In this document: positions 51,407 through 59,697 of the stretch, piece by piece
How positions within the stretch are numbered: position 1 is the first letter of the stretch
How the letters are laid out: the number at the start of each line of letters is the position of its first letter
From: CAZGAQ01 sp964523405
Lineage (GTDB): Bacteria > Planctomycetota > Phycisphaerae > UBA1845 > Fen-1342
Direction: 5' to 3'
NCBI GenBank assembly: GCA_964523405.1
Contig: CAZGAQ010000003.1
Span: 124,001 to 188,000 of the forward strand
Length of the DNA stretch: 64,000 bases
Notes under the pieces: model-generated
Database searches by the model: none
What the model was told of the DNA's origin: nothing
Seen by the model: the letters and a program-made list of their open reading frames with translations, nothing else
Made by a program: the position numbers and the translations under genes

Positions 51407-51682
51407 ATGCGGAAACTACCTTGGCGCCGCGTGAAGATGACCGTGATCGGCCTGGCCGCCGGCACGTGCTTCGCGATGAGCAGTTGCAGCGTGCAGGGCA
51501 TTGGGCACTACCTGGCGAACTACAACCCGTGCGGGACGATCCTGTACTGCGATCCGGTGGCGTACAACTTCGTGAATTCCGGGTACGAGGGACCGGGGGC
51601 AGATCCGGACGTGGACCCGTTCTGCACATATCCGCCATACTGCTCGAGTGACGTAGACCCGCTCGATCCCGGCTACCCGTAG
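51407..51682 (+). CDS. Secreted Cys-rich microprotein 5 (91 residues)
   Basis: I chose the ATG at 51407 because AGGA lies eight bases upstream; an ATG at 51398 is also in frame. The start MRKLPWRRVKM matches microprotein 1, and the signal ends MSSC. The mature part has repeated Cys/Tyr/Pro/Asp motifs (NPCGTILYCDPVAYNF, PFCTYPPYCSSDVDPLDPGYP). Microproteins 4 and 5 share the FDFCSVINC/TILYCDPV style of Cys placement. It ends 27 bases before lutA. Confidence 0.7.
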   Translation: MRKLPWRRVKMTVIGLAAGTCFAMSSCSVQGIGHYLANYNPCGTILYCDPVAYNFVNSGYEGPGADPDVDPFCTYPPYCSSDVDPLDPGYP

Positions 51683-51709
51683 ACCAGGAATCTGCCGACA
51701 GGAGCGGCC

Positions 51710-52447
51710 ATGCAGGTCGCCCTTTTTGTCACCTGCCTGACCGACACGTTTTATCCGCGAGTTGGCCAGGCAGCGGTGCGCGTATTGCGGCACTTCGGTT
51801 GCGCGGTCGAGTTTCCCCCTGGACAAACCTGCTGCGGACAGCCCGCCTACAACAGCGGCTTTCACGCCGAGGCGGCGGGACTGGTTCGGCGGCTGGTGGA
51901 CGTATTCGAGCCGTACGAAACGGTGGTGGTGCCATCGGCCTCGTGCGCGGCGATGATTCGGCGGCACGGTCCGGAGCTGCTGGCGGACGATCACGCCTAC
52001 GCGGCGGGGGCACGGCGGCTGGCGGACAAGACCTTCGAGTTCTGCACATTCTTGCGGGATCGGCTGAAGGTGGACTGGCGGGGGCTCCTGCGATTTGACG
52101 AGCCGGTGACGTTTCACTATCCCTGTCACGCACGGGATGCCTACAGCGTGCCGGACCTGCAGGAATGGTTGGGCGGCGACGGGCACTTGCGCGTGCCTGC
52201 ACGGCCAGACTTGTGCTGCGGGTTCGGGGGGCTGTTCGCGGTGGACTATCCGGAGCTGAGCGGGGCGATGCTAGGGGACAAGCTGAGCGAGCTGGCGGCG
52301 ACTGGGGCGCGACTCGTCATCTGCAATGAGGGGGCATGCGCGCTGCAGATGGCGGGCGGGGCACACCGGCGGGGGTTACCGCTGCGGTTCAAGCACCTGG
52401 CGGAGTGCCTGGCGGAGAGCCTGGGGCTGATGGAGCCACAAGCGTGA
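51710..52447 (+). CDS. lutA: LutA-type (Fe-S)-binding subunit of lactate utilisation
   Basis: The protein has 245 residues, and AGGAGCGGCC precedes the ATG at 51710. It belongs to the CCG-domain proteins of the LutABC lactate-oxidising complex. Two CCG regions are visible: FPPGQTCCGQPAYNSG and DLCCGFGGLFAVDYPE, with CNEGACALQMAGG and HYPCHARDAYS as further cofactor sites. It overlaps lutB by four bases (GTGA). Together with LutB and LutC it oxidises L-lactate and feeds electrons to the quinone pool. Confidence 0.92.
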   Translation: MQVALFVTCLTDTFYPRVGQAAVRVLRHFGCAVEFPPGQTCCGQPAYNSGFHAEAAGLVRRLVDVFEPYETVVVPSASCAAMIRRHGPELLADDHAYAAGARRLADKTFEFCTFLRDRLKVDWRGLLRFDEPVTFHYPCHARDAYSVPDLQEWLGGDGHLRVPARPDLCCGFGGLFAVDYPELSGAMLGDKLSELAATGARLVICNEGACALQMAGGAHRRGLPLRFKHLAECLAESLGLMEPQA

Positions 52448-53868
52448 GCCACGCGCCCCCCCCACCGGCCGATGCGTGTGCGGGCGGCGACCTGCGGGCG
52501 CGCCTCGCGGCGGCGACGCAGGACGAGCGCGTGGTACGGGCGGTGCATCTGGCGACCTGGCGGAAGGTGGACGCGCGCGCGGCGGCGCTGGCAACGCTGA
52601 GGCACACAGAGGAATTGCGGTCGCGGGCGGGAGCGATTCGTCAACACGTGCTGGAGAATCTGCCGCAGTACCTGACGCAGTTTGTCGAACGGGTCACGAC
52701 CCTGGGGGCACAGGTGCATTTTGCGGCGGATGCGCAGCAGGCGAACAGCCTGATCACGGCGCTGGGACGCGCGCGCGGACTGCAACTGGCCGTCAAAGGC
52801 AAGAGCATGACGAGCGAGGAGATCCACCTCAACGACGCGCTGGAAGCGGCCGGCGTGCGGGTGGTGGAGACGGACCTCGGCGAGTTCATCGTTCAGATCG
52901 ATCACGACCGGCCGAGCCACATTATCACGCCGATCATCCACAAGGATCGTCAGCAGGTGGCCCGGGCGATGGCGCGGGAGCTGGGGGTGGCATACACCGA
53001 GGACCCGACTGAGCTGACGATGATCGCGCGGCGGTACTTGCGGGACATCTTCCGGCGGTGCGACCTGGGTGTGTCCGGGGTGAACTTCGGCGTGGCCGAG
53101 ACGGGGACGCTGTGTCTGTGCACGAACGAAGGCAACGGCCGGATGTCGACGACACGGCCGCGGGTGCACGTGGCGCTCATGGGGATTGAGAAGGTCATTC
53201 CGCGGCTGTCCGATCTGCCGGTGTTTCTGAAGTTGTTGGCGCGCTCGAGCACGGGACAGCCGATGGGCGTGTACACAACGCTGATTCACGGGCCGAAGCG
53301 GGCGAACGACCCGGACGGCCCGGAGGAACTGCACATCGTGCTGCTCGACAACCGGCGGAGCGAGATTCTGACGGGGCCGGCACCGGAGGTGCTGCGGTGT
53401 GTGCGGTGTGGGGCGTGCCTGAATGCTTGCCCGGCGTATCGCAACGTGGGCGGGCACGCATACAACAGCGTGTATCCGGGTCCGATCGGCAGCCTGCTTT
53501 CGCCGCTGTTGTACGGGGCACAGCACGATGGACTGCCGCGCGTGTCGAGTCTGTGTGGGGCGTGCAGGCTGGCGTGCCCGGTGAACATCGATATTCCGGA
53601 GCTGCTGGTGCGGCTGCGGGCAATGAGTTGCGCGCGGCAACCACGGGTGAAGCGAGCCATGCTGGCACTGTGGGCGTGGGCGATGGCGCGGCCGTGGGCG
53701 TATCGGCTGGGGCAGAAGCTGCTGCGGCGCATGGTACCGGCGCGGGACGGATGGGCGACGAGCGGGCCGGGGCTGCTGGGGAACTGGACGCTGACGCGGG
53801 ACTTGCCACGGCCGGCCGAGCGGAGCTTTCGCGAGCGGTGGGCACAGGAGGGGCGCGATGAGTCATGA
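52444..53868 (+). CDS. lutB: LutB-type Fe-S oxidoreductase subunit
   Basis: The protein has 474 residues and starts at GTG 52444. The LUD-type N-terminal half contains KGKSMTSEEIHLNDALEAAG and GVAETGTLCLCTNEGNGRM. The Fe-S half contains CVRCGACLNACPAYRNVGGH and LCGACRLACPVNIDIPELL, which are two 4Fe-4S sites. The C-terminal region has the usual helical anchor-like segments. Order and overlaps (lutA, lutB, lutC) are standard. The start codon sits in the lutA stop, so translation is coupled. Confidence 0.94.
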   Translation: MSHAPPPPADACAGGDLRARLAAATQDERVVRAVHLATWRKVDARAAALATLRHTEELRSRAGAIRQHVLENLPQYLTQFVERVTTLGAQVHFAADAQQANSLITALGRARGLQLAVKGKSMTSEEIHLNDALEAAGVRVVETDLGEFIVQIDHDRPSHIITPIIHKDRQQVARAMARELGVAYTEDPTELTMIARRYLRDIFRRCDLGVSGVNFGVAETGTLCLCTNEGNGRMSTTRPRVHVALMGIEKVIPRLSDLPVFLKLLARSSTGQPMGVYTTLIHGPKRANDPDGPEELHIVLLDNRRSEILTGPAPEVLRCVRCGACLNACPAYRNVGGHAYNSVYPGPIGSLLSPLLYGAQHDGLPRVSSLCGACRLACPVNIDIPELLVRLRAMSCARQPRVKRAMLALWAWAMARPWAYRLGQKLLRRMVPARDGWATSGPGLLGNWTLTRDLPRPAERSFRERWAQEGRDES

Positions 53869-54559
53869 GACGACGCCCGACCCGCTGGCGGGCATGCCGG
53901 CCGGACTGCAGGCGCTGCTCGACGATCTGGCGCGGCGCATGCCAAAGGCGGCAGACCCGGCGACGTTGCCGCTGCAGCCGCTGGCAGAGCTGCGCGAGGT
54001 GCAGTCGGGGGAGGATCTCGTTGCGCGGTTCGTGAAGGAGGCGGAGGCAGCAGGGTGCAACGTGCAGCGCGTCGCGGAGGCGGACTGGCCGGGGGCGGTG
54101 GTCGGCGTGCTACAGGGGCACGGTGCGCGGCGGGTGTATTGCCGGGCGCAGGCGGGGACGGCACTGGACGAAGCGCGGACCGCACGGCTGACGGCGGCGC
54201 TGGCCGAGGCGGGAATCGAAGTGACCGCAGAAACGGACGATGAGACGCTGTTCACCGTGGATGCGGGCGTGACCGGGGTAACCGCGGCGATCGCGGAGAC
54301 GGGGACATTGGCGTGTCGTTCGGGAAGTGACGCCCCGCGTGGAGCGACGTTGATTCCACCGGTACACGTGGCCCTGGTCGACGCGAAGCAGATCGTCGGC
54401 GACTTGTTCGACTACTTCGAGCTGCTGGCGGGGACGGAGCTACCGGCGAACGTGAACCTGATTACCGGGCCGAGCAAGACGGCGGACATTGAGGGGATTC
54501 TGGTGACGGGCGTGCACGGGCCAGGGCACGTGCACCTCATGGTGCTGGAGTCGAAGTAG
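53858..54559 (+). CDS. lutC: LutC-type LUD-domain subunit
   Basis: The protein has 233 residues and overlaps lutB by 11 bases. The LUD domain shows AAIAETGTLACRSGSDAPRG, PPVHVALVDAKQIVGDLFDYF and ITGPSKTADIEGILVTGVHGPGHVHLMVLE, all typical of LutC/YkgG. The N-terminal 60 residues are less conserved. Its 3' end overlaps the convergent gene at 54537 by 23 bases. It completes the lactate-utilisation operon. Confidence 0.93.
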   Translation: MSHETTPDPLAGMPAGLQALLDDLARRMPKAADPATLPLQPLAELREVQSGEDLVARFVKEAEAAGCNVQRVAEADWPGAVVGVLQGHGARRVYCRAQAGTALDEARTARLTAALAEAGIEVTAETDDETLFTVDAGVTGVTAAIAETGTLACRSGSDAPRGATLIPPVHVALVDAKQIVGDLFDYFELLAGTELPANVNLITGPSKTADIEGILVTGVHGPGHVHLMVLESK

Positions 54560-56150
54560 CCGAGGTGGCGGTCGGCGAAGTGCTGCAGGGTTCGATGCGC
54601 CAGAGCGGGGTGGTTTCGCGCAGGCAGAGCGGCGGGCGGGCGAATGGTGGGATTTCGGGCGAGGGCACGGCGACGAGATGACCGCCGGAGATCACGAACT
54701 GCGTGAGGGCATCCTGCGTGAAATCGGGGACGTGGGCGGGGAAGAGGCAGTCGCGCATCGTCCAGTAGATGCGGACCTGTGGCGGAGTGCGGCGGCTAAG
54801 GGCGGTGAGGGCGATGGGATAGACCGTGGTGGCGTCGGCCAAGATCCAGCCGTTGGGCTCGGCGGCGGCGAGCGCGGCTTCCGAGAGCTGGCGGGGAGAG
54901 TCGTCGAGGGAGCGCCACGGGCGGAAGAAGTGGGTGTACTCGTTGCGGAACGGGATGTGGCGGAGTTGGGCGCGCATGAGGCCGCGCTGCTCGGCCAGGA
55001 GCGGGAAGGCAATGTAGACGAAGATGGGGGCAATGGAACTCGCGACGAGCGCGGCGACAGCGTAGCGGCGACGGGATGGCGCAGCCTGCGGACGGAGCAG
55101 GTAGGCAGCGCCGCAGCCGCACCAAAGGGCGACGACTGCACAAACGGGGACGAAGTAGGTGTACAGATCCGCAATCGGGTAGCGACCGACGAAAACGCAA
55201 ATCAGGACGGTCTGGGCGAGGAGGACGTAGCGCAAGAGGCGGCGGCGCCGGGGCATCGGCCGCAGCAGCCCGAGCAGGGCAACCAAGCCCGCCAAGGACG
55301 GGAAGCAGTAGCCGAACGTGAGCGCGGCCAGCTTGAGTTGCTGGGCGGAAAGGTGCGTGTTGAGGACCGCGCTCGCGTAGCCGCCCGCGACAGCCGGACC
55401 GCCGCCGAACAGTGCCGAGCGGAAAGTGCCAGACAGGTCCCCCGTGGCGCGCGCGGTCTGGGCCACGAGGAGAAGATAGGGGGCCGCGCCGAGGAGCCAG
55501 ACAACGGCCATCAGCGGCACCCACCGCGGCGCGATGCGGCGGCGGACGAGTTGGACGAGGAGCAGGATGCCGTAGGTCGCGAGCGGGAGGAGCCCAAGCA
55601 GGTGGTCGGCGACGTGCAGGCCGTTGGCGGCGAACACGACGACGAGCCAACCGGGGTGGCGGGTGCGCGCGAAGCGAACGAGCAGGAGCCACTCGGTGAG
55701 CATAAGTGCGCACGCGAGCGTGTAGGTCTCGGTCAGCGCAGACATCTGCCAGTAGGCGTGGCTGAGCGCGAGTGCGCAGGCGGCGAAGGCCGCGGCCAGG
55801 AGATTGCGGGTGAGCTGGACGACGATGGCCGTCAGGAGGCCGATGCCGGCGGCGCCGCAGAGGGCAGAGAGCAGGTTAAGGCGATAGGTGGGCGGGCCGA
55901 AGGGTAGCTGCAACATGGCGCGGCCGAGCCAATAGTGGAGCGGGTGCGTGAGGGCGAGACCGACAGGATGCGCAAGGTGGCCGGTGATGATGCGGTACTG
56001 ATGGACGCCGGAGTCCTGCCACTCGACGCCGCGGGAACCGGTGGCGACATAGAGGAGCAGCGCGAGGGCCGCGGCAAGGAGCGCGGGCGGCAGCGCCGCG
56101 GGCCGGGCATGGTGCCCGTCGCGCGCCGGCCGCGCGCCCGGGCGGATCAT
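54537..56150 (-). CDS. DUF2723-type membrane glycosyltransferase-like protein
   Basis: The protein has 537 residues with about ten membrane helices. The DUF2723/PMT-like start is recognisable as GVEWQDSGVHQYRIITGHLAHPVGLALTHPLHYWLG in sections, with the Asp of WQDSG in the expected catalytic position. Later loops (SHAYWQMSALTETYTLACAL, GRYPIADLYTYFVPVCAV) match the family. The C-terminal domain beyond residue 400 is soluble and extracytoplasmic. Members probably use lipid-linked sugars for surface glycosylation. Its ATG overlaps the stop of the upstream thioredoxin-like gene, and its 3' end crosses the end of lutC. Confidence 0.8.
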   Translation of the reverse strand: MIRPGARPARDGHHARPAALPPALLAAALALLLYVATGSRGVEWQDSGVHQYRIITGHLAHPVGLALTHPLHYWLGRAMLQLPFGPPTYRLNLLSALCGAAGIGLLTAIVVQLTRNLLAAAFAACALALSHAYWQMSALTETYTLACALMLTEWLLLVRFARTRHPGWLVVVFAANGLHVADHLLGLLPLATYGILLLVQLVRRRIAPRWVPLMAVVWLLGAAPYLLLVAQTARATGDLSGTFRSALFGGGPAVAGGYASAVLNTHLSAQQLKLAALTFGYCFPSLAGLVALLGLLRPMPRRRRLLRYVLLAQTVLICVFVGRYPIADLYTYFVPVCAVVALWCGCGAAYLLRPQAAPSRRRYAVAALVASSIAPIFVYIAFPLLAEQRGLMRAQLRHIPFRNEYTHFFRPWRSLDDSPRQLSEAALAAAEPNGWILADATTVYPIALTALSRRTPPQVRIYWTMRDCLFPAHVPDFTQDALTQFVISGGHLVAVPSPEIPPFARPPLCLRETTPLWRIEPCSTSPTATSATSTPAP

Positions 56151-56680
56151 TCTCCGCCCCCGGTCGCACGGTTCTTGTGGGCCTGTTCGGCGGGGCGCCC
56201 GATGTAGGTCATAAACTCGAGTTCGGTAACCGGGCCTTCGGTGCGGGACACGGGTGTGCCCTGGCGGGTCAGGAGCAGGAAGAGCGGAGTGTTCTTCTTG
56301 TAGATGAAACGCCGACAGAGGTCGAGGGAGTTGCGGTCGGTTCCGACGGCCACGCGGCAGGGAACGGTCATGGCGAGCGCATCTTTGGCCCATTTCTGAG
56401 TGAAGACCTCGCGTTCGTTGCGTTGGTGGGCGGGGTCGTTGGGCTCAAAGAGATACAGGAACACGCGGGGGTGGGCCGCATCGACGCGCGCCAGGGCGGC
56501 GTCCAGGTCATTGTCAGTCCAGGCGATGGCGGGGCCGCGTGTGGTGGCGAGGCGGTTGACGAAGACCATGCCGCCGAGGAGCACGAGGACCAGCAGCACG
56601 CCCCAGGCGGGGGGGCCCTTGCGTCGGGCGGGGGCTGGCGCGGGGGACTGCGGCGGCTCAGTCGGGCTGGTGGCGGTCAT
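56147..56680 (-). CDS. Membrane-anchored thioredoxin-like protein
   Basis: The protein has 177 residues. A Pro/Ala-rich start is followed by a membrane helix (GVLLVLVLLGGMVFVNRLA) and a thioredoxin-like domain: AHPRVFLYLFEPNDPAHQRN, VGTDRNSLDLCRRFIYKKNTPLFLLLT. The usual CxxC pair is not present at the expected site (EPNDPAHQ), so redox activity is unlikely. The stop overlaps the ATG of the DUF2723 gene (ATGA), which suggests a joint role in surface modification. Confidence 0.7.
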   Translation of the reverse strand: MTATSPTEPPQSPAPAPARRKGPPAWGVLLVLVLLGGMVFVNRLATTRGPAIAWTDNDLDAALARVDAAHPRVFLYLFEPNDPAHQRNEREVFTQKWAKDALAMTVPCRVAVGTDRNSLDLCRRFIYKKNTPLFLLLTRQGTPVSRTEGPVTELEFMTYIGRPAEQAHKNRATGGGE

Positions 56681-56836
56681 ACGCGGCTCTCCCAGGCAGC
56701 GGCCGGGGCGGGTGGCACCGGTTCCAGCAGCCGGTGGGGGCACTCTACCGCCGGACGGGAGGCGGGTAAATCGGGCTGCAAGACGGGTGGGGGACCGGAC
56801 GATAGAATTGTTTCGGGACCTGACTGGGAGAACGTC

Positions 56837-58366
56837 GTGCTCAAAGCGTTCCCGGTGGAACTGGAAAAGCAGCGCCGGATCATCGAAGAGGTTGCGCGGC
56901 AGGAGGGGCTGGACTTCTTCGAGACCGTCTTCGAGCTGTTGGAGTTCGACCAACTCAACCAGGTAGCGGCGTACGGGGGGTTTCCGCAGCGCTATCCGCA
57001 CTGGCGTTTCGGCATGCAGTACGAGCAGTTGCGCAAGCAGCACTCCTACGGGTTGGGACGCATTTACGAGATGGTGATCAACAACGATCCGTGCTACGCG
57101 TACCTGCTGGCGGACAACGAGTTTGTCGACCAGAAGACCGTGATGGCGCACGTGTTCGGGCACTGCGATTTCTTCAAGAACAACGTCTGGTTCAGCCAGA
57201 CCAACCGCAAGATGATGGACGGGATGGCGAACCACGCCACGCGAATCCACCGGCACATCGACCGTGAGGGGTTTGAGCCGGTCGAGCAGTTCATTGACGT
57301 GTGCCTGACGCTGGAGAATCTGATTGATCCGTACCTGCCATTCATGAAACGCGGCAATGAGGATCGCAAGCCGCAGCGGCCGACGCTGCGGGACAAGGTG
57401 GAACAGCGCGTGCTGCGTTTTCCGGCCAAGCCGTACATGGACCGGTACATCAACCCGCCGGAGGCGATGAAAGCGGAGCGGGAGCGGGAGCAGAAGGCGG
57501 CGCAGGTGCGTAAGCACGCGTTCCCGGCGGCGCCGGAGCGCGACGTGCTGCTGTTCCTGCTGCACCACGCGCCGCTGGAGGACTGGCAGGCAGATATCCT
57601 GGATATCATCCGCGACGAGGCGTACTACTTTGCGCCGCAGGGGCAGACCAAGATCATGAACGAGGGGTGGGCCACGTTCTGGCACTCGCGGATGATGACG
57701 AAGCACCACCTACGGGACGATGAGTTGATCACGTATGCGGACCATCACTCGGGAACGCTGGCGTCGTCGCCAGGGCGGCTCAATCCGTACAAGATGGGGG
57801 TCGAGCTGTTCCGGGATATCGAGGACCGCTGGAACCGCGGGCGATTCGGGAAGGACTACGACGAGTGCACGTCGATCGAACAGCGCCGGAAGTGGGACAC
57901 GGGACTCAAGCAAGGGCGGGAGAAGATCTTTGAGGTGCGGAAGGTCCACAACGACGTGACGTTCATCGACGAGTTTCTGACGCCGGAGTTCGTCGACCGC
58001 CACAAGCTGTACCACTACCGCTATGACCCGTCGAGCGGGCGCATGGTGGTCGTGAACCGCGACTTCGACACGATCAAGCAGACGATGCTGTTCATGCTGA
58101 CGAATCACGGGCAGCCGTACATCTACGTGGTAGACGGCAACTACGCGAACCGCGGCGAGCTGTACCTGGCGCACAAGCACATAGGGGTGGATATCGACCT
58201 GAAGTACGCGGGCGAGTGCCTGAAGAACTTGTGCATTCTGTGGCGGCGGCCGGTGCACCTGCAGGCGCGGATCAAGGAAGACATGACGCTGTTGACGTGC
58301 GAGGCGGATTCGGTCAAGTCACAGAAGATCAAGGATGGGCTGCCGCAGCCGGCGCATGCGATGTGA
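56837..58366 (+). CDS. SpoVR-family protein
   Basis: The protein has 509 residues from GTG 56837, preceded by GGGAG. It matches the SpoVR/YcgB family over its whole length: YPHWRFGMQYEQLRKQHSYGLGRIYEMVINNDPCYAYLL in sections, VMAHVFGHCDFFKNNVWF, MNEGWATFWHSRMMT and YADHHSGTLASSPGRLNPYKMG. SpoVR affects spore cortex formation in Bacillus and is commonly linked to PrkA kinase and YeaH genes. Neither partner is adjacent here. The biochemical activity of the family is not known to me. A nonamer-type repeat follows the stop codon. Confidence 0.93.
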   Translation: MLKAFPVELEKQRRIIEEVARQEGLDFFETVFELLEFDQLNQVAAYGGFPQRYPHWRFGMQYEQLRKQHSYGLGRIYEMVINNDPCYAYLLADNEFVDQKTVMAHVFGHCDFFKNNVWFSQTNRKMMDGMANHATRIHRHIDREGFEPVEQFIDVCLTLENLIDPYLPFMKRGNEDRKPQRPTLRDKVEQRVLRFPAKPYMDRYINPPEAMKAEREREQKAAQVRKHAFPAAPERDVLLFLLHHAPLEDWQADILDIIRDEAYYFAPQGQTKIMNEGWATFWHSRMMTKHHLRDDELITYADHHSGTLASSPGRLNPYKMGVELFRDIEDRWNRGRFGKDYDECTSIEQRRKWDTGLKQGREKIFEVRKVHNDVTFIDEFLTPEFVDRHKLYHYRYDPSSGRMVVVNRDFDTIKQTMLFMLTNHGQPYIYVVDGNYANRGELYLAHKHIGVDIDLKYAGECLKNLCILWRRPVHLQARIKEDMTLLTCEADSVKSQKIKDGLPQPAHAM

Positions 58367-58396
58367 AGGCGCGCGGGGCGAGCCCGGCCGACGTGC

Positions 58397-58426
58397 TTTT
58401 CACCACGAAGGACACGAAGGGGGAAG
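58397..58426 (+). repeat. Nonamer-period repeat E
   Basis: CACCACGAAGGACACGAAGG, with a 9-base period, 30 bases after the SpoVR stop codon. It is the clearest copy of this family in the window. Confidence 0.7.
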
Positions 58427-58519
58427 CAGCCGAACGCTGGGCTAAGGCCGGGGTCGTGCACCTGCCGAATCGCAACCGTTTGGCCCGGCCTCAGCCCAGC
58501 CTACGCGCTGGCCGCATAC

Positions 58520-58545
58520 GTCGGCCACGGGGGGCCGACGCTACG
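58520..58545 (-). repeat. GTAGCGTC hairpin after the gene at 58557
   Basis: On the minus strand GTAGCGTC leads into stem GTCGGCC/GGCCGAC with loop CCCCGT, 12 bases past the stop codon. The stem differs from the 25.2 kb copy by paired changes. Confidence 0.75.
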
Positions 58546-58556
58546 CCCCCTGCCGC

Positions 58557-59402
58557 TTACGCCTGCTGATCGTCTTCTTCCTCTTCTTCCATCTGGCCGG
58601 CGGTCACCGAAGTCGTTTCCAGAATCCGGTTCAGGCGGCGGCGGATGAACGGCAGGAACATGACGTGGGGGATGCGGCGCAGCTCGCGCGTGCCGGTCGC
58701 GTTGTAGACGATGAGCGTGCCGGCCAGCCCCAGGAGCAGCTCGAACATGTCGGGAAAGCTCGTGCGGATGGTCTTGGCACCACGGCCGAGCGAATCGTCG
58801 ATGCGGCCGAAGGAGTGGTGCTCGAATTCGTTGTGGGTGATGCGCCAGCGGCTGTCGAGGCGGGCCCAGGCGAGCATGATGAGGTACGGCACGAGGAGCA
58901 GTACGCTGAGCGAGAGGCCGAGCGCGCGGTCGTACTGTACGTTGAGGGCGGCAAACCAGGCGTAGATGTTGCCGAAGAGCGTGAAGTGCTTCACGTCGCG
59001 CAGCCACAGGCCCAGGACAAACAGGCCGCCGAAGAGAATGACCCAGAAGGCGGCCATATTGCGGTCGATGTCGACGCCCAGGGTGAGGATGACGAGGACG
59101 ACGACGGCGATGTAGAGCCAGCCGAGGAGTTCGAGGCGCGGGGAGACAGCGTGAGCCGTCGCCGGGGCGGCGGTCGCTCCGGAGGCCGGGGCGACGACGG
59201 CGGTGGCTGCGGCGGGCGTGGCAGCGGGGACGGCCTCGGGGGTGGCGAAGGGCCACAGCGCGAAGCCCAGAACGATGATGGGCCAGATGAACAGGAGCTT
59301 GGGGAACGTGGTAAACACGACTTCGTGGGCGGCGCGTTCACGCGGGCGCGGGGCTTCGGGAACCGGAGTAGACGGCGGCTGGGCAGCAGGCGTGTCGGCC
59401 AC
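58557..59402 (-). CDS. Membrane protein of unknown function
   Basis: The protein has 281 residues. A hydrophilic start (Pro-rich, ERAAHEVVFTTFPK) leads to four to five membrane helices (LLFIWPIIVLGFALWPF, LLGWLYIAVVVLVILTLGV, AAFWVILFGGLFVLGLWL, GLSLSVLLLVPYLIMLAWA). A soluble C-terminal part follows with RWRITHNEFEHHSFGRIDDSLGRGAKTI, FELLLGLAGTLIVYNATGTREL and an acidic end (EEEEEDD). I recognise no named family, though the composition suits conserved Planctomycetota membrane proteins. It lies 289 bases downstream of the symporter gene, on the same strand. Confidence 0.7.
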   Translation of the reverse strand: MADTPAAQPPSTPVPEAPRPRERAAHEVVFTTFPKLLFIWPIIVLGFALWPFATPEAVPAATPAAATAVVAPASGATAAPATAHAVSPRLELLGWLYIAVVVLVILTLGVDIDRNMAAFWVILFGGLFVLGLWLRDVKHFTLFGNIYAWFAALNVQYDRALGLSLSVLLLVPYLIMLAWARLDSRWRITHNEFEHHSFGRIDDSLGRGAKTIRTSFPDMFELLLGLAGTLIVYNATGTRELRRIPHVMFLPFIRRRLNRILETTSVTAGQMEEEEEDDQQA

Positions 59403-59670
59403 GGTAGCACTCCTTGCGACGAACCGGAATCGATGGGGAGCACTCTAGCGCGCCGGGGGCGAATGATCAACGGCGGGCACAAGACGGCGGGTGGGCGCGG
59501 CAAGGACGACGTCGCGATTGAGGAAGCAGAGATGGGGCGACTGAGAGAAGTCACGGCCGCTCGAAGATGGACACGCGCGACGGCCCGTCATGGTGGGCGC
59601 GGCGGATGGGGGCGCTGTCGAACCTGCACTGGCCAACGGTCGTACCAGCCCGGGATGGGGCACCCTCTAC

Positions 59671-59697
59671 GTTGGCCGCCCGGGGCCGACGCTACGC
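59671..59697 (-). repeat. GTAGCGTC hairpin overlapping the symporter stop codon
   Basis: On the minus strand GTAGCGTC leads into GTCGGCC/GGCCAAC with loop CCGGGC, one wobble pair. The TAG of GTAGCG is the stop codon of the symporter gene. Confidence 0.7.
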
